Below, piece after piece: positions 1 through 6,706 of a stretch of DNA of 8,597 nucleotides. Source of the DNA: Cellulomonadaceae bacterium (GTDB taxonomy: Bacteria > Actinomycetota > Actinomycetes > Actinomycetales > Cellulomonadaceae); the NCBI GenBank assembly GCA_031283115.1, contig JAITCK010000161.1:1-8597 (forward strand), given 5' to 3'. The stretch's first letter is position 1; each line of letters opens with the position of its first letter. The notes under the pieces were generated by a model, which made no database searches, was not told where the DNA came from, and saw only the letters and a list, made by a program, of their open reading frames with translations. The position numbers and the translations under genes were made by a program.

Positions 1-1094
1 CCGTCATCTCCCCGCGTACCGGTCGCAACCACACCCGCACCCTGCCCCTCCGCCTGGCCTCAGTGCGCACCGGCCCGCAACACACCTTTGAAGTGGTCAC
101 TCGCGGAATCTCCGCCTACACCGACGCCCTAGAAACTTTTGGCGGGGCCACAGCCGGGGACCGGCTCGTCCTGCCTGACCTGGTCAAGTTGGGTCGGGTG
201 CCCACATCTAAGCGTTTGCGCGGACTCACTGGCGGGCGCACATCACGGCGGATCGGCGAAGGCACCGAACTGCGCGACATTCACCCCCTGACCCCTGGCA
301 CTCCCCTGCGGCGCGTTGACTGGCGTACCACAGCCCGCCGATCCCCCGACCTCATCGAACTTTATGCCCGACGCACCTATGCCGGATCAGAGGCCCAAGC
401 CATGATCGTCGTCGACTCACGTGACGACGTTGGCCCGGATGTTCACGCCTGGCGGGGGTCTGAGCCCCTACCTGTTGACGAAGCCACCTCCCTTGACCTG
501 GCCCGACATGCGTCCGCCTCTATCGCACAAGCCTTCATTGACGCCGGAGACCGGGTGGGGCTTGAAGACCTGGCCCGGCGTAGGCGGCCCCTGGCCCCAG
601 CCGGAGGGAAACGGCACTTGCGCCGCATCCTCCACGCCCTAGCCCTCACGGCACCCTTGGGGCGAGCAGAACGCGAAGCCCGCGCCCCCCAAGTGCCAGG
701 CGACGCCATCGTCTACCTGCTATCCACCATGCTGGACGACGAACCTGTGCGCCTGGTCGCCTCCTGGCAGGCCGACGGGATTCCCGTGGTCGTCATCGAC
801 ACCCTGCCCTATGTGGCCCCCATCGGCGAAAAACACATGCGCCTGGCCTGGACAGTGACCTCCATGGAACGCGAAGACAGGATTCGCGCGCTCACAGCCC
901 GCGGCATCCCCGTGGTGCGCTGGGCCTCCAACGTTGGCGAACAGGCCGCCACCCGCTTTGAAAGCCTGGTGCGCACTGCTGGCCGCCACGGCGGGCAGGG
1001 GAGCATCAGGCTGGGAAGCGCCAGGCAGAGTGGCGGCGGCCAGGGTGGTGGCGGTGGCCAGGCCAGCCCCGTAGCGTCTGGAGGTCCGCGATGA
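1..1094 (+). CDS. DUF58 domain-containing protein, 5'-truncated by the window edge
   Basis: The reading frame is open from the first complete codon at position 3, so the GTG at 63 is probably internal and the gene begins upstream. Numbered from that GTG, the DUF58 signature is clear: GGRTSRRIGEGTELRDI (57-73) followed by PGTPLRRVDWRTTAR (78-92). A von Willebrand A-like region follows: strand MIVVD (114-118), helix ending in AGDRVGL (161-167), and a later strand VVVID. The usual DxSxS metal site is replaced by DSRDD (118-122), so metal binding is doubtful. Full DUF58 proteins normally carry two N-terminal membrane helices and a beta domain; only the end of the latter is visible here. The C-terminus is a Gly/Gln/Ser-rich tail (about 322-343). 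Family members usually sit beside MoxR ATPases and are linked to envelope or stress functions; the molecular role is unknown. The stop overlaps the next gene by ATGA, indicating translational coupling. The family call is confident, the function is not. Confidence 0.88.
   Translation, partial: VISPRTGRNHTRTLPLRLASVRTGPQHTFEVVTRGISAYTDALETFGGATAGDRLVLPDLVKLGRVPTSKRLRGLTGGRTSRRIGEGTELRDIHPLTPGTPLRRVDWRTTARRSPDLIELYARRTYAGSEAQAMIVVDSRDDVGPDVHAWRGSEPLPVDEATSLDLARHASASIAQAFIDAGDRVGLEDLARRRRPLAPAGGKRHLRRILHALALTAPLGRAEREARAPQVPGDAIVYLLSTMLDDEPVRLVASWQADGIPVVVIDTLPYVAPIGEKHMRLAWTVTSMEREDRIRALTARGIPVVRWASNVGEQAATRFESLVRTAGRHGGQGSIRLGSARQSGGGQGGGGGQASPVASGGPR
1031..1062 (+). repeat. 14-base imperfect direct repeat in the Gly-rich tail of the DUF58 gene
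   Basis: TGGCGGCGGCCAGG at 1031-1044 recurs as TGGCGGTGGCCAGG at 1049-1062. There is one mismatch and an offset of 18 bases, which is six codons. It encodes the Gly/Gln-rich stretch near the C-terminus. It looks like a small in-frame duplication in a disordered tail. Confidence 0.6.
1080..1085 (+). promoter_or_regulatory. Ribosome binding site of the membrane protein gene
   Basis: GGAGGT lies 5 bases before the ATG at 1091 and 8 bases before the ATG at 1094. Three in-frame ATG codons follow one another (1091, 1094, 1097), so the exact start is uncertain by up to two residues. Confidence 0.6.
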
Positions 1095-1744
1095 TGATGA
1101 ACCGGCTGTCCGATGCCCTGCGCGGCAGAGACTCCAGCGACCGCCCCCTACCGGAAGTAGACGTCCAGTTCCGCCGAGCCATTCGCGGCTGGGCTCTGTG
1201 CGCGGCCCTGCCGGTACTTATCGCCGTCATGGTGGGGGTGGCCGCCTGGCGAACCTTCATGCCCGATGGCGCCCAATGGCTGCCTTACACGGTCGCCGTG
1301 ATTCCCCTGGCTCTAGCGGTGTTCCGGCCCGGATCTCAGGCCGCCCTGGTCGGTATCATCGCCACAGCCTTTCTTATGCTGTTGGGAAGGTTTGGCCCCT
1401 TTGACCTCATGGCCTTGCTCTACGCCCCGCTCGGCTATGTGACGGTGCGGGTGGGCCAGTGGTGCCTGCTCATCGGCTCCTGGCAGGGGCGAAAGGCCCG
1501 CATTGAGTGGGCTGTGCTCGCCCGGTCTGCCCTCTACGACCTTCCGGTGATCGCCGTGACCGTGGCCCTGGGCCTGCTTGCCTCCGCCATCGCTGGCGCT
1601 GTTCCCGCCTGGATGTTCCCCATCGGGGCTGCCGCCCTGCTGGCCGCCAGCATCGCCGTGCTGGCTGGCCGTCTGATCGCCCCAGGTTCTGCTGATCCGG
1701 CTGGTTCCGCCGGTTCTGGTTCCAGCCTTACTCCCAACGAGTGA
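1091..1744 (+). CDS. Polytopic membrane protein of unknown function, downstream partner of DUF58
   Basis: A 217-residue protein that I do not recognise as a named family. After a polar N-terminus (1-33, likely cytoplasmic) it has hydrophobic segments at about 34-53, 62-79, 83-100, 105-130, 147-170 and 174-197, so about six membrane passes, and a short Ser/Gly/Pro-rich polar tail (198-217). A basic loop, GRKAR (133-137), lies between the fourth and fifth segments and probably faces the cytoplasm. The start overlaps the stop of the DUF58 gene (ATGA at 1091-1094) and has a good GGAGGT site, so the two are almost certainly co-translated. By context it may act with the DUF58 protein in the membrane, but that is inference. 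The 3' end overlaps the convergent yciO gene by 17 bases. I see no enzyme motif. Confidence 0.82.
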   Translation: MMMNRLSDALRGRDSSDRPLPEVDVQFRRAIRGWALCAALPVLIAVMVGVAAWRTFMPDGAQWLPYTVAVIPLALAVFRPGSQAALVGIIATAFLMLLGRFGPFDLMALLYAPLGYVTVRVGQWCLLIGSWQGRKARIEWAVLARSALYDLPVIAVTVALGLLASAIAGAVPAWMFPIGAAALLAASIAVLAGRLIAPGSADPAGSAGSGSSLTPNE

Positions 1745-2354
1745 TGTCCCCGGCGCCTTGGCGGCGGATGACAGGGTCACCTGCGGAATAGTCGATCACC
1801 GTAGTGGGTTGTGGCGGCACAATTCCCCCCTCAACAACGGCATCAACCAGGTGGTCCAGTTCTTCCTTGATAGACCAGCCGTCCGTCAGCAAGTCTGGGT
1901 CTGCGGCACCAGGCAACAGCAGAGTGGACGACAGCAGGGGTTGGCCCAGGTCAGCAAGGATAGCCTGGACAATACGGTTGTCGGGGATGCGCACCCCCAC
2001 CGTCTTCTTTTTAGGGTGGGCTAGGCGGCGCGGTACCACCGATGTGGCCGGGAGAATAAACGTGTAGGGGCCGGGTGTGGAAGCCTTGATAGCCCTGAAG
2101 GCCGCATTGTCGAGGTGAACCAACTGACCTAACTGACCAAAATCACTGCACACCAGGGTGAAATCATGTTTGTCGCTCAAATGCCGGATACGGCGGATAC
2201 GGTCTGCCCCGTCATGCGAGTCGATAGAACAGCCCAAGGCGTAACCCGAATCTGTGGGGTAGGCGATGACCGCCCCCTCGTGCAGCATGGCAACAATCTG
2301 CCCCACGGTGCGCGGCTGCGGGTTGTCGGGGTGAAGGTCAAAAAACCGGGCCAT
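1728..2354 (-). CDS. yciO: YciO-type YrdC/Sua5 family protein (threonylcarbamoyl-AMP synthase-like)
   Basis: A 208-residue protein that aligns from end to end with my recollection of Escherichia coli YciO (about 206 residues). Shared landmarks are the N-terminal HPDNPQ (8-13), AYPTDSGYALGC (31-42), the KKKTVGVRIP segment (115-124), PLLSSTLLLPG (139-149) and QPTTVID (182-188). The YrdC fold binds ATP and RNA; TsaC/Sua5 members make threonylcarbamoyl-AMP for t6A in tRNA. Here the TsaC-type K-x-R-P...K-G segment is replaced by RHLSDKHDFTL (57-67), as in YciO, so this is probably the YciO branch rather than the essential t6A enzyme, and its true role is unsettled. The ATG at 2354 is chosen by homology. 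The frame stays open for 52 more codons upstream, but that stretch resembles nothing known, and no strong Shine-Dalgarno precedes any candidate start. It is divergent from the AraC-type gene and overlaps the convergent membrane protein gene by 17 bases. Confidence 0.9.
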   Translation of the reverse strand: MARFFDLHPDNPQPRTVGQIVAMLHEGAVIAYPTDSGYALGCSIDSHDGADRIRRIRHLSDKHDFTLVCSDFGQLGQLVHLDNAAFRAIKASTPGPYTFILPATSVVPRRLAHPKKKTVGVRIPDNRIVQAILADLGQPLLSSTLLLPGAADPDLLTDGWSIKEELDHLVDAVVEGGIVPPQPTTVIDYSAGDPVIRRQGAGDITRWE

Positions 2355-2577
2355 GAAAAGGCATGGTAGCGCCCTCAAGGCCGCCAAGTTGGCATCAAAC
2401 ATACCCATATGGCGGCACGGCGTGACGGTTACGGGCACCACTCTGCGTGAAACCACGTAGATGCGGCCAGCGGCCAGCCATTTTTCACGTGTGATGTACA
2501 CCATCGTCAAACCACTGGCGATACCTCACCGTTCACCGCGCGCCTCACCACGGGCGCCTACCAAGGAGTTGCGACTA
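2355..2577. promoter_or_regulatory. Divergent intergenic region between yciO and the AraC-type gene
   Basis: This 223-base stretch must hold the promoters of both divergent genes. Visible elements are CGTGAAACCACG, a perfect 4+4 inverted repeat with a 4-base loop (2446-2457); CACGTG (2486-2491); GTGTGATGTACAC, a 4+4 dyad with a 5-base centre (2489-2501); a tandem CGGCCAG repeat (2464-2477); and CCTCACC twice (2524-2530, 2543-2549). On the - strand TTGACG (2510-2505) is a fair -35 hexamer but has no good -10 at 16-18 bases. TATGTT (2403-2398) could be a -10 for yciO but lacks a matching -35. I see no promoter that I would call firmly on either strand. The dyads are candidate operators for the adjacent regulator. 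Confidence 0.35.
2563..2568 (+). promoter_or_regulatory. Ribosome binding site of the AraC-type gene
   Basis: AAGGAG lies 9 bases before the ATG at 2578. It is a strong match to the anti-Shine-Dalgarno sequence and decides the start. The frame is open back to 2461, but no comparable site precedes the earlier start codons. Confidence 0.75.
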
Positions 2578-3618
2578 ATGACCACACTGTCCAGTAGCCG
2601 CACCGTGCACCGCCACAGTGGTGTGGCGCACAACCCCCACCAGTTGCTGCCCGAACGTTCGCTGGGCGCCCAACGGGCCGCCATGCGCGGATTCGACCGG
2701 CACCCTGACGCCGGACGGTCACGCACCACCCGTTTCGGCGAGATAGTGCTCACCTACCTTGAACATGAGCCTGTCGAAGCAGTCACCGATGACGAAGTCC
2801 TCTACCGCGACGAAGACACCCTGCGCTTCTTTGTGGTGCTCGACGGTGAGATCCGCCTCATCCACGATGACGCCACCGCCACGCTGGGCCGCCGAGACTC
2901 AGCCCTCATCCTCGGGTCTGCGCCCGTCGCCTACGTTTCCGGCGATGACGCCCGCATCGTGGTCTGCGACATCCCTGCCGACCACGGAAGCCTCACTGCC
3001 GTCCCCCGGTCTGCCCCCTTTGTGGTGGGTCGAGCCGAACAGGCCGTGCCCTGCGCCCTGGGCGCCTTCCTTGTTGACCTGCTGCGTCAAGACGCCCAGC
3101 GCATGTCCCCAGTGACCCGCGCCCAAGTGGCTGACGTGCTGCGCACCCTGGTCACCTCCACCATCATGGCCTTGGCTGTGGCTGGCTGCTCCGGCTGGGA
3201 TCTGCGCAAGCAACGCCTGGCCGCCCTACGCCACATCGCCTCCAAATACGCTGACCCTGAACTGAGTTCAGCTTCCGTGGCCGAATATCTTGGCCTGTCC
3301 CGTCGCAGCCTGCAACGCCTTTTTGAAGACGAAGACCGCACTGTTGCCCAGCGCATCCAAGAGGTTCGCACCCAGCACGCTGTGGCCCGCCTCAAAGACA
3401 AGCGATTCGCCAACGTGTCCCTGGGAGAGATTGCCACGCTGGCCGGTTTCGGTTCCACGGTTGCTATGCGTCGTGCCGTTCAAGACGCCACCGGCCTCAC
3501 CCCCACCGACCTGCGCCGCAAGGCTCTGCTTCCTCCGGCGTCGGCGGCCCGACTGGCCGACCGGTACGCTGGCGATGCCATGTCAAACCTGGTGGTCAGC
3601 ACGGCCCTCGCTGCCTGA
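2578..3618 (+). CDS. AraC/XylS-family transcriptional regulator
   Basis: A 346-residue DNA-binding regulator. The N-terminal part (about 45-150) resembles the AraC_binding_2 sensor domain found in NphR/FeaR-like activators, with strands such as FFVVLDGEIRLI (84-95) and ARIVVCDIP (125-133). A helical linker follows (about 158-205). The C-terminal DNA-binding unit has two helix-turn-helix motifs: the first around LSSASVAEYLGLSRRSLQRL (229-248), the second around SLGEIATLAGFGS (281-293). It ends in the family's closing block ATGLTPTDLRR (304-314), with T and D in the usual S-P-x-x-Y-R region. About 32 extra residues follow. The start at 2578 is set by AAGGAG. The effector and target genes are unknown: no catabolic operon is adjacent, and the nearest divergent gene is yciO. 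Self-control through the dyads upstream is possible. The family is certain; the regulon is not. Confidence 0.92.
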   Translation: MTTLSSSRTVHRHSGVAHNPHQLLPERSLGAQRAAMRGFDRHPDAGRSRTTRFGEIVLTYLEHEPVEAVTDDEVLYRDEDTLRFFVVLDGEIRLIHDDATATLGRRDSALILGSAPVAYVSGDDARIVVCDIPADHGSLTAVPRSAPFVVGRAEQAVPCALGAFLVDLLRQDAQRMSPVTRAQVADVLRTLVTSTIMALAVAGCSGWDLRKQRLAALRHIASKYADPELSSASVAEYLGLSRRSLQRLFEDEDRTVAQRIQEVRTQHAVARLKDKRFANVSLGEIATLAGFGSTVAMRRAVQDATGLTPTDLRRKALLPPASAARLADRYAGDAMSNLVVSTALAA

Positions 3619-3625
3619 CCGGTCA
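3616..3625. repeat. Perfect 10-base palindrome TGACCGGTCA at the AraC/rpe convergence
   Basis: TGACCGGTCA overlaps the stop codon of the AraC-type gene (TGA 3616-3618) and lies in the 19-base gap before the rpe stop. With no loop it cannot form a normal intrinsic terminator hairpin, and there is no T-run. It may be a protein-binding dyad or chance. Confidence 0.4.
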
Positions 3626-3637
3626 ACCGCCTGCGCC

Positions 3638-4309
3638 CTAGTGCCCCTCGTGCATGTGGGAGTTGGCCATACCGCGGAGGGTTTCAATCTCGGCGGGAAC
3701 GTCGTCAGCACCGAAGACAGCGCTTCCCGCGACAAAAACGTTGGCGCCAGCATCGGCAACCCGGTCGATAGTGGTTCGGTTGATGCCGCCATCTACCTGC
3801 ACCCACACGTCCAGGTTGGCTTCACTAATAGCGTGGCGAACCCGCTTGATTTTGTCGATGGTGCCGCTGATGAGGCTCTGCCCGCCGAAACCCGGCTCTA
3901 CCGTCATCACCAGAATCATGTCGAACTCGGCCAGGTGGTCCAGGTAGGGTTCGATGGGCGTGGCCGGACGTAAGGCCAGGCCAGCACGGGCGCCCAGCCG
4001 GTGCATTTCTTTAGCCAGACGGACGGGCGCCATGGTTGCTTCGGCATGGAAGGTCACCGATGCTGCCCCGGCTTCGGCATACATGGGCGCCCACCGGTCG
4101 GGGGCGGTGATCATCAGGTGGGCGTCCAGCGGGATGGGCGACACTTGCGCAAGCCGCTCAAAGACAGGCAAGCCCAGGGTGAGGTTGGGTACGAAATGGG
4201 CGTCCATGACGTCAACATGAGCAAAGTCTGCCGTTTTGATCCTGGCCAGTTCGGCTTCAAGGTTGGCGAAATCGGCGGACAGGATGCTGGGAGAAATCAA
4301 CGCAGACAC
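3638..4309 (-). CDS. rpe: Ribulose-phosphate 3-epimerase
   Basis: This cytosolic enzyme interconverts D-ribulose 5-phosphate and D-xylulose 5-phosphate in the pentose phosphate pathway. The 223-residue product is a full-length (beta/alpha)8 barrel. Visible motifs are PSILSADF (7-14), HVDVMD (31-36), LDAHLMI (61-67), VEPGFGGQ (137-144), VDGGIN (172-177) and VAGSAVFG (193-200). By family knowledge His31, Asp33, His64 and Asp173 hold the divalent metal, Asp33 and Asp173 being the acid/base pair, and the GG and GS loops bind phosphate; all are present. The GTG at 4309 is chosen for its AGGTGA site five bases away. A GTG at 4318 (226 residues) has its own GGGAGG site, so the start is uncertain by three codons. 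It lies 47 bases behind dusB on the same strand and probably ends the five-gene transcript. The stop is 19 bases from the convergent AraC-type gene. Confidence 0.96.
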   Translation of the reverse strand: MSALISPSILSADFANLEAELARIKTADFAHVDVMDAHFVPNLTLGLPVFERLAQVSPIPLDAHLMITAPDRWAPMYAEAGAASVTFHAEATMAPVRLAKEMHRLGARAGLALRPATPIEPYLDHLAEFDMILVMTVEPGFGGQSLISGTIDKIKRVRHAISEANLDVWVQVDGGINRTTIDRVADAGANVFVAGSAVFGADDVPAEIETLRGMANSHMHEGH

Positions 4310-4313
4310 GAAT

Positions 4314-4331
4314 CTCACCTTACCGCCTCCC
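4314..4331 (-). promoter_or_regulatory. Two stacked ribosome binding sites before rpe
   Basis: On the - strand GGGAGG (4331-4326) stands 7 bases before the GTG at 4318, and AGGTGAG (4320-4314) stands about 4-5 bases before the GTG at 4309. Both starts are in frame, so either or both may be used. Confidence 0.5.
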
Positions 4332-4356
4332 GCCAGCACTGACAGGGTTGCCTGCC

Positions 4357-5547
4357 CTATCCGCCTGACACAGACAGTTCGGCTTCGCGGAGTTTTTCTT
4401 CCCATTCTTGCGTGAGGTCGCGGGAGTCGAGCCATCCGTAGGGCAGGTGGGCGGCCTTTTGGGCGCCGGATTTTCCGCGGGCGCCTTCCGCGTCTTGCCC
4501 CGGATATGGCGCGTCCCCCAGTGTTTCCAGCCGTTCACGCAACTCGTCAAGCGAACCAACCATCGAAAGGTTGCGGCGGGCCTCCCCGCCAACCGGATAC
4601 CCCTTGAGGTACCAGGCGACGTGTTTACGAATGTCCCGGCAGGCCCGGCGTTCCGCATCAGCGTCGTCTTCGGCGTAGATGTCGTACTTTTTCATCAACT
4701 CTGCGTGCCGGTACATGGTGGCCGCCACTTGCGCCATCGTCGGCTGGACTCGCACGGTGTGCCCGTGGAAGGCGGCGGCCAGGTCGGCAAAGAGCCAGGG
4801 CCGCCCCATGCAGCCGCGCCCGACGACGACCCCGTCGCAGCCGGTCCGGGCAACCATGTTCAGGGCGTCATCGGCGGAGAAAATGTCTCCGTTACCCAGC
4901 ACGGGAATGTCCGTCACCGCCTCCTTGAGCCGGGCAATGTATTCCCACCTAGCCGTGCCCGAATAATGCTGAACGACAGTCCGGGCGTGTAGGGCAATAG
5001 CGGCGGCCCCTTCACCTGCGGCAATCCGGCCAGCGTCCAGGTAGGTGATGTGGTCATCGTCGATGCCGATGCGCGTTTTCACGGTGACCGGAATGTTGTG
5101 GGGTGACGCGGCGGCGACGGCAGCGGCGACAATGTCGGTGAAGAGTCGCGTTTTCCAGGGCAGGGCTCCCCCGCCGCCCTTGCGGGTCACCTTGGGCACT
5201 GGGCACCCAAAGTTGAGGTCAATGTGGTCGGCCCGGTTTTCTTCCGCGATGATGCGGACCGCCTGGCCCACCGTGGCCGGGTCCACCCCGTACACCTGGG
5301 CCGACCGGGGCTGCTCGTCCGCCCCAAAGGTGACGATGGACAGGGCTGATTCGTTGCGTTCCACCAGGGATCGTGACGTCACCATCTCTGCCACATAGAG
5401 TCCAGGGTCAAAGCCGGTAGACGCCCCCGCCTCCCGACACAACTGCCTGAACGCCCGGTCGGTCACCCCGGCCATCGGCGCCAGCACCACCGGCGTATCC
5501 ACAGTCAGCGGTCCAATACGCAAAGGCGGCAGCAAGGCGGAAGTCAC
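4357..5547 (-). CDS. dusB: tRNA-dihydrouridine synthase, DusB type
   Basis: A flavin (FMN) enzyme that uses NADPH to reduce specific uridines in the tRNA D-loop to dihydrouridine. The 396-residue product has an N-terminal TIM barrel with [12 protein letters not shown] (23-34), [14 protein letters not shown] (108-121), VTVKTRIG (154-161), [12 protein letters not shown] (186-197), VLGNGDI (216-222) and [11 protein letters not shown] (243-253). Cys115 is the expected catalytic acid that protonates the uracil ring. The C-terminal helical tRNA-binding domain (about 265-345) includes [12 protein letters not shown] (305-316). It matches my recollection of Mycobacterium tuberculosis Rv0823c over most of its length, including the [14 protein letters not shown] segment (51-64). 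The GTG at 5547 is chosen because it gives the family N-terminus; a GTG at 5574 would add nine residues and begin one base after the permease stop, but has no clear Shine-Dalgarno. For 5547 only GGGGA at 10 bases is seen. It follows the transporter genes closely, so it is probably co-transcribed. Confidence 0.95.
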   Translation of the reverse strand: MTSALLPPLRIGPLTVDTPVVLAPMAGVTDRAFRQLCREAGASTGFDPGLYVAEMVTSRSLVERNESALSIVTFGADEQPRSAQVYGVDPATVGQAVRIIAEENRADHIDLNFGCPVPKVTRKGGGGALPWKTRLFTDIVAAAVAAASPHNIPVTVKTRIGIDDDHITYLDAGRIAAGEGAAAIALHARTVVQHYSGTARWEYIARLKEAVTDIPVLGNGDIFSADDALNMVARTGCDGVVVGRGCMGRPWLFADLAAAFHGHTVRVQPTMAQVAATMYRHAELMKKYDIYAEDDADAERRACRDIRKHVAWYLKGYPVGGEARRNLSMVGSLDELRERLETLGDAPYPGQDAEGARGKSGAQKAAHLPYGWLDSRDLTQEWEEKLREAELSVSGG

Positions 5548-5575
5548 GGAACCATTGTCCCCGATGATGCCCACT

Positions 5576-6706
5576 TCACGGGATCCGCAGGATGCGGACG
5601 GGGTCGCGGCGGGCGGCGATGACGGCTGGGGGCACGGAGCCGACTAGGGCGGCGAGGACGGTCAGGGCGGCCAGTCCCGCCATAAAACTTGTTGATGGGA
5701 GGGATCCGGCGAGGACGCGCACAGCGATGACCCCGGCAATCATGCCGACGACGGCGCCTGCCAGGGCGGCCAGTCCGGCCTGGGTCAGCACGAGGACGAC
5801 AATGGCTGACCGGCTTGCCCCTAGGGCGCGGCGGCGGCCAAAGTCGCGGCGTTTGGCCGAGACTAGGCTCAACATTGTAATGAGCACGACAATGGCGCCG
5901 ACGCCGAGGATCCCGGCCATGAGTTGCCGGGAGGATGACCCGAGTTGCCCGGACACGACATCCCGCAGGGTGGCGATAGCGGACGGGGTTTCGATGGTGA
6001 CCTGGCCGGGTTGGTCGGCCCGGAGGGCGGCCTGTACCTGCGTAGCCACCACATCAATACTGCCCACATTGTCAACGACGGCGTAAATGAAACGCAGGTC
6101 GGGCGCGTCATCGGGCAAGGCGGCGACGATAACGGAGTCGTTGAACCGGGCCAGGGCTCCCGTCAGGTCGGCCACCCCGACAACAGGCACCGATTCGTTA
6201 GTGGTGGTCACCGGGCCAGCATTGTCATGCAGGCCCAAGCGGGCCGCCGCACCGCTTCCCGCCACCGCTTCACCGGGACGTCCCGGCAGCCGACCGCCAA
6301 CCATCGTCACATCGACAGGTAAGGCTCCCACGTAGGTGCGGACCGGGACTCCGGCGGGTGCCCTGCCGGTGACGGTTCCCGCATTAGCGATGACGGCATC
6401 GCTGGCCGGACCAAAGCCGATAGCCCAAGCCACGCCGGTCAGGTCGGCGACGGCAGACACCGATTCAGGACGGATTCCCGCGCCCCCCATGGTGTCGATG
6501 GCGGTGATGAGCCGCGAGCCCGCATCCTCAATGGAGGCAAGCACCTGACGTTCAGTCGCAGCCGACCGTCCCGCCGTGACCAGCACGATGAGGCAGACCA
6601 GGGCGACCACAAGGGCAGCGGCGACGGAGGCGACAAGTTGGGCGCGCGTGGCCTTGATACCGTCGGCCAGCAACGCGGTAGGGCGAGGCCTGCCGGGACT
6701 GGTCAT
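5576..6706 (-). CDS. ABC transporter permease, FtsX/MacB type
   Basis: A 376-residue membrane subunit with the four-helix MacB/FtsX layout. One helix lies near the N-terminus (about 24-46), followed by a large extracytoplasmic domain (about 48-258), then three helices at about 262-284, 303-332 and 341-367. The cytoplasmic loop after helix 2, RRDFGRRRALGASRS (286-300), is the coupling segment that meets the ATPase. The C-terminal AARRDPVRILR (365-375) is typical of the family. Such permeases do not form a classical import channel; known relatives move periplasmic or membrane-embedded substrates, or transmit mechanical force. The substrate here is unknown. The start overlaps the ATPase stop (ATGA, 6703-6706), and AGGTGA lies six bases upstream. 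The extracytoplasmic domain is smaller than in MacB. With the adaptor and ATPase encoded just before it, it forms a MacAB-like complex. Confidence 0.9.
   Translation of the reverse strand: MTSPGRPRPTALLADGIKATRAQLVASVAAALVVALVCLIVLVTAGRSAATERQVLASIEDAGSRLITAIDTMGGAGIRPESVSAVADLTGVAWAIGFGPASDAVIANAGTVTGRAPAGVPVRTYVGALPVDVTMVGGRLPGRPGEAVAGSGAAARLGLHDNAGPVTTTNESVPVVGVADLTGALARFNDSVIVAALPDDAPDLRFIYAVVDNVGSIDVVATQVQAALRADQPGQVTIETPSAIATLRDVVSGQLGSSSRQLMAGILGVGAIVVLITMLSLVSAKRRDFGRRRALGASRSAIVVLVLTQAGLAALAGAVVGMIAGVIAVRVLAGSLPSTSFMAGLAALTVLAALVGSVPPAVIAARRDPVRILRIP

Noticed and set aside
1697..1713. CCGGC/GCCGG hairpin with a 7-base loop as a terminator between convergent genes
   Set aside because: It lies inside the coding sequence before both stop codons on the + side and has no T-run on either strand; short GC stems like this are common in GC-rich DNA.
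2464..2485. GGCC-rich short stem followed by TTTTT as an intrinsic terminator
   Set aside because: The stem is only four base pairs, and no gene ends nearby; the site lies between two divergent genes.
2461..2577. Longer AraC-type protein starting at 2461
   Set aside because: The added 39 residues look like translated non-coding DNA, and the strong AAGGAG site fixes the start at 2578.
3290..3973. 227-residue + strand open frame spanning the AraC-type and rpe genes
   Set aside because: It is in the wrong frame for the AraC-type gene and antisense to rpe; the translation has no family pattern and crosses the ends of both real genes.
4408..4992. 194-residue + strand open frame
   Set aside because: It lies wholly antisense to dusB, whose motifs are unmistakable; the frame shows no domain and is a by-product of third-position GC bias.
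5592..6086. 164-residue + strand open frame opposite the permease gene
   Set aside because: The product is Arg/Thr/Ala-rich low-complexity, as expected from reading a GC-rich gene backwards; the permease frame has helices and conserved motifs.
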